A stretch of 39,461 nucleotides of DNA from contig NZ_SMKD01000045.1 in assembly GCF_004348595.1 (NCBI RefSeq), forward strand, positions 1 through 39,461, given 5' to 3'. The stretch's first letter is position 1. Each line of letters starts with the position of its first letter. The stretch comes from Micromonospora sp. KC723 (GTDB lineage: Bacteria > Actinomycetota > Actinomycetes > Mycobacteriales > Micromonosporaceae). Shown one piece after another: positions 38,640 to 39,461 of this stretch. Made by a program: the position numbers and the translations under genes. The notes below the pieces were generated by a model. That model saw only the letters and a list, made by a program, of their open reading frames with translations, had not been told where the DNA came from and ran no database searches.

Positions 38640-39461
38640 GTGTCCGAACCGCCGCGCCCGGACGAGCTGCGCGCCGACTGCGCCCGTTGCGTCGGCCTGT
38701 GCTGCGTCGCCCCCGCCTTCGCCGCGTCCACCGACTTCGCCCTGGACAAACCCGCCGGCCAGCCCTGCCCGAACCTGCGCCCGGACTCCCGTTGCGGCAT
38801 CCACGACCGGCTGCGTGAACGCGGCTTCCCCGGCTGCACCGTCTTCGACTGCTTCGGCGCCGGCCAGCGGGTCACCCAGGACACCTTCGGCGGGCGCACC
38901 TGGCGCGACGACCCGGCCACCGCCGCGGCGATGTTCGCCGCGTTCACGGTCGCGCGCCCGCTGCACGAACTGCTCTGGTACCTCACCGAAGCGGTGACGC
39001 TCGCCCCGGCCGGGCCACTACGCGACGACCTGTCCGACGCCGCCGCGCAGACCCGACAGCTGGCCGCCGGCAACCCCGACGAACTGCGGGCGGTCGACGT
39101 CGACGCCCACCGGACACGGGTGAACCCGCTGCTGTCCCGGGCCAGCGAGCAGGCCCGCCACGGCCACGGCGGCCCCGACCACCGGGGCGCCATGCTGCTC
39201 GGCGCGGACCTGCGACAGGCCGATCTGACCGGGGCGAACCTGCGAGGCGCCTGCCTGGTCGGGGCCGACCTGCGCGGCGTGAGGCTGCGCGCCGCCGACG
39301 TCACCGGCGCGGACCTGCGCGGGGCCGACCTGCGCGGGGCCGACCTGCGCGACACGCTCTTCCTGCACCAATCCCAACTCGACGCCGCCCGCGGCGACCG
39401 GACCACCCGACTGCCGGCGGCGCTGCGCCACCCCGGCCACTGGTCGGGGCTCGCCCTCACC
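38640..39461 (+). CDS. Cys-rich domain plus pentapeptide-repeat protein (C-terminus cut by window)
   Basis: 274 codons are open from the GTG at 38640 to the edge, with no stop. The N-terminal part (about 10-70) has clustered cysteines ([40 protein letters not shown]) as in YkgJ-type metal-binding domains. A helical linker follows. From about 181 come pentapeptide repeats of A-D/N-L-x-G type ([20 protein letters not shown], then further [10 protein letters not shown] units), a right-handed beta helix. A capping segment ([22 protein letters not shown]) suggests that only a few residues are missing. The GGGGAG site lies 9 bases upstream. Function unknown; some pentapeptide proteins mimic DNA and protect gyrase, but the fused Cys domain is different. 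Confidence 0.83.
   Translation, partial: MSEPPRPDELRADCARCVGLCCVAPAFAASTDFALDKPAGQPCPNLRPDSRCGIHDRLRERGFPGCTVFDCFGAGQRVTQDTFGGRTWRDDPATAAAMFAAFTVARPLHELLWYLTEAVTLAPAGPLRDDLSDAAAQTRQLAAGNPDELRAVDVDAHRTRVNPLLSRASEQARHGHGGPDHRGAMLLGADLRQADLTGANLRGACLVGADLRGVRLRAADVTGADLRGADLRGADLRDTLFLHQSQLDAARGDRTTRLPAALRHPGHWSGLALT

Noticed and set aside
1..39461. CRISPR array, insertion sequence, prophage or integrated element
   Set aside because: I saw no regularly spaced repeats, transposase, integrase or attachment-site duplication; composition looks uniform throughout.

Overview
The window is GC-rich, actinobacterial chromosomal DNA. Many genes use GTG starts, ATGA/GTGA stop-start overlaps are common, and some starts look leaderless. 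Gene content and order suit the Micromonosporaceae (Micromonospora or a close relative); that genus call is inference from gene style. I see no insertion sequence, phage gene, CRISPR array or rRNA. This looks like ordinary core and accessory chromosome.

Region by region. (1) 1-2113, minus: pgsA-like CDP-alcohol phosphatidyltransferase, DUF881 protein, small basic protein (DUF1290) and a second DUF881 protein cut by the window edge, the order known around Mycobacterium tuberculosis Rv1822-Rv1825. (2) 2408-7377: MarR regulator with a divergent PP2C/SpoIIE-type phosphatase, a tandem universal stress protein, several small stress-type genes and an endonuclease III-like HhH protein. (3) 7443-17432, all minus: a selenocysteine island. 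It holds a three-subunit formate dehydrogenase whose catalytic subunit is read through an in-frame UGA, tRNA-Sec(UCA), selA, selB, a 65-residue unknown protein and a CNNM/CorC membrane protein. selD is not in the window. (4) 17613-18595: a 110-residue protein overlapping an AbiEii-family nucleotidyltransferase, a toxin-antitoxin-like pair. (5) 18681-25470: stress-type SDR, Tat-exported 5'-nucleotidase, geranylgeranyl-reductase-type flavoprotein, small winged-helix-like protein, DHA2 drug exporter, and a secreted lytic-transglycosylase-like protein with a structured leader. (6) 25753-27584: two overlapping sensor genes, MEDS-STAS and MEDS-HATPase. (7) 27647-32137, minus: Baeyer-Villiger-type monooxygenase, SDR, alpha/beta hydrolase and CapA-type phosphatase. 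(8) 32193-35033: MocR/PdxR regulator divergent from a LysE exporter and a B3/4 protein. (9) 35115-36966: archease and RtcB RNA ligase, tail to tail. (10) 37043-39461: SDR, subtilisin-inhibitor-like secreted protein, and a Cys-rich/pentapeptide-repeat protein running off the edge.

The strongest story is the selenocysteine island: the selenoprotein, its tRNA, the synthase SelA and the elongation factor SelB lie together in one orientation. The UGA is followed by a hairpin whose bulged U and GGUCU loop sit at the same distances as in the E. coli fdhF element. A second, more speculative pattern is a repeated promoter motif GNNT-N15-GGGTA in front of six genes or operons, resembling the Streptomyces sigma-B consensus and suggesting that scattered small stress genes and SDRs here share one regulon.
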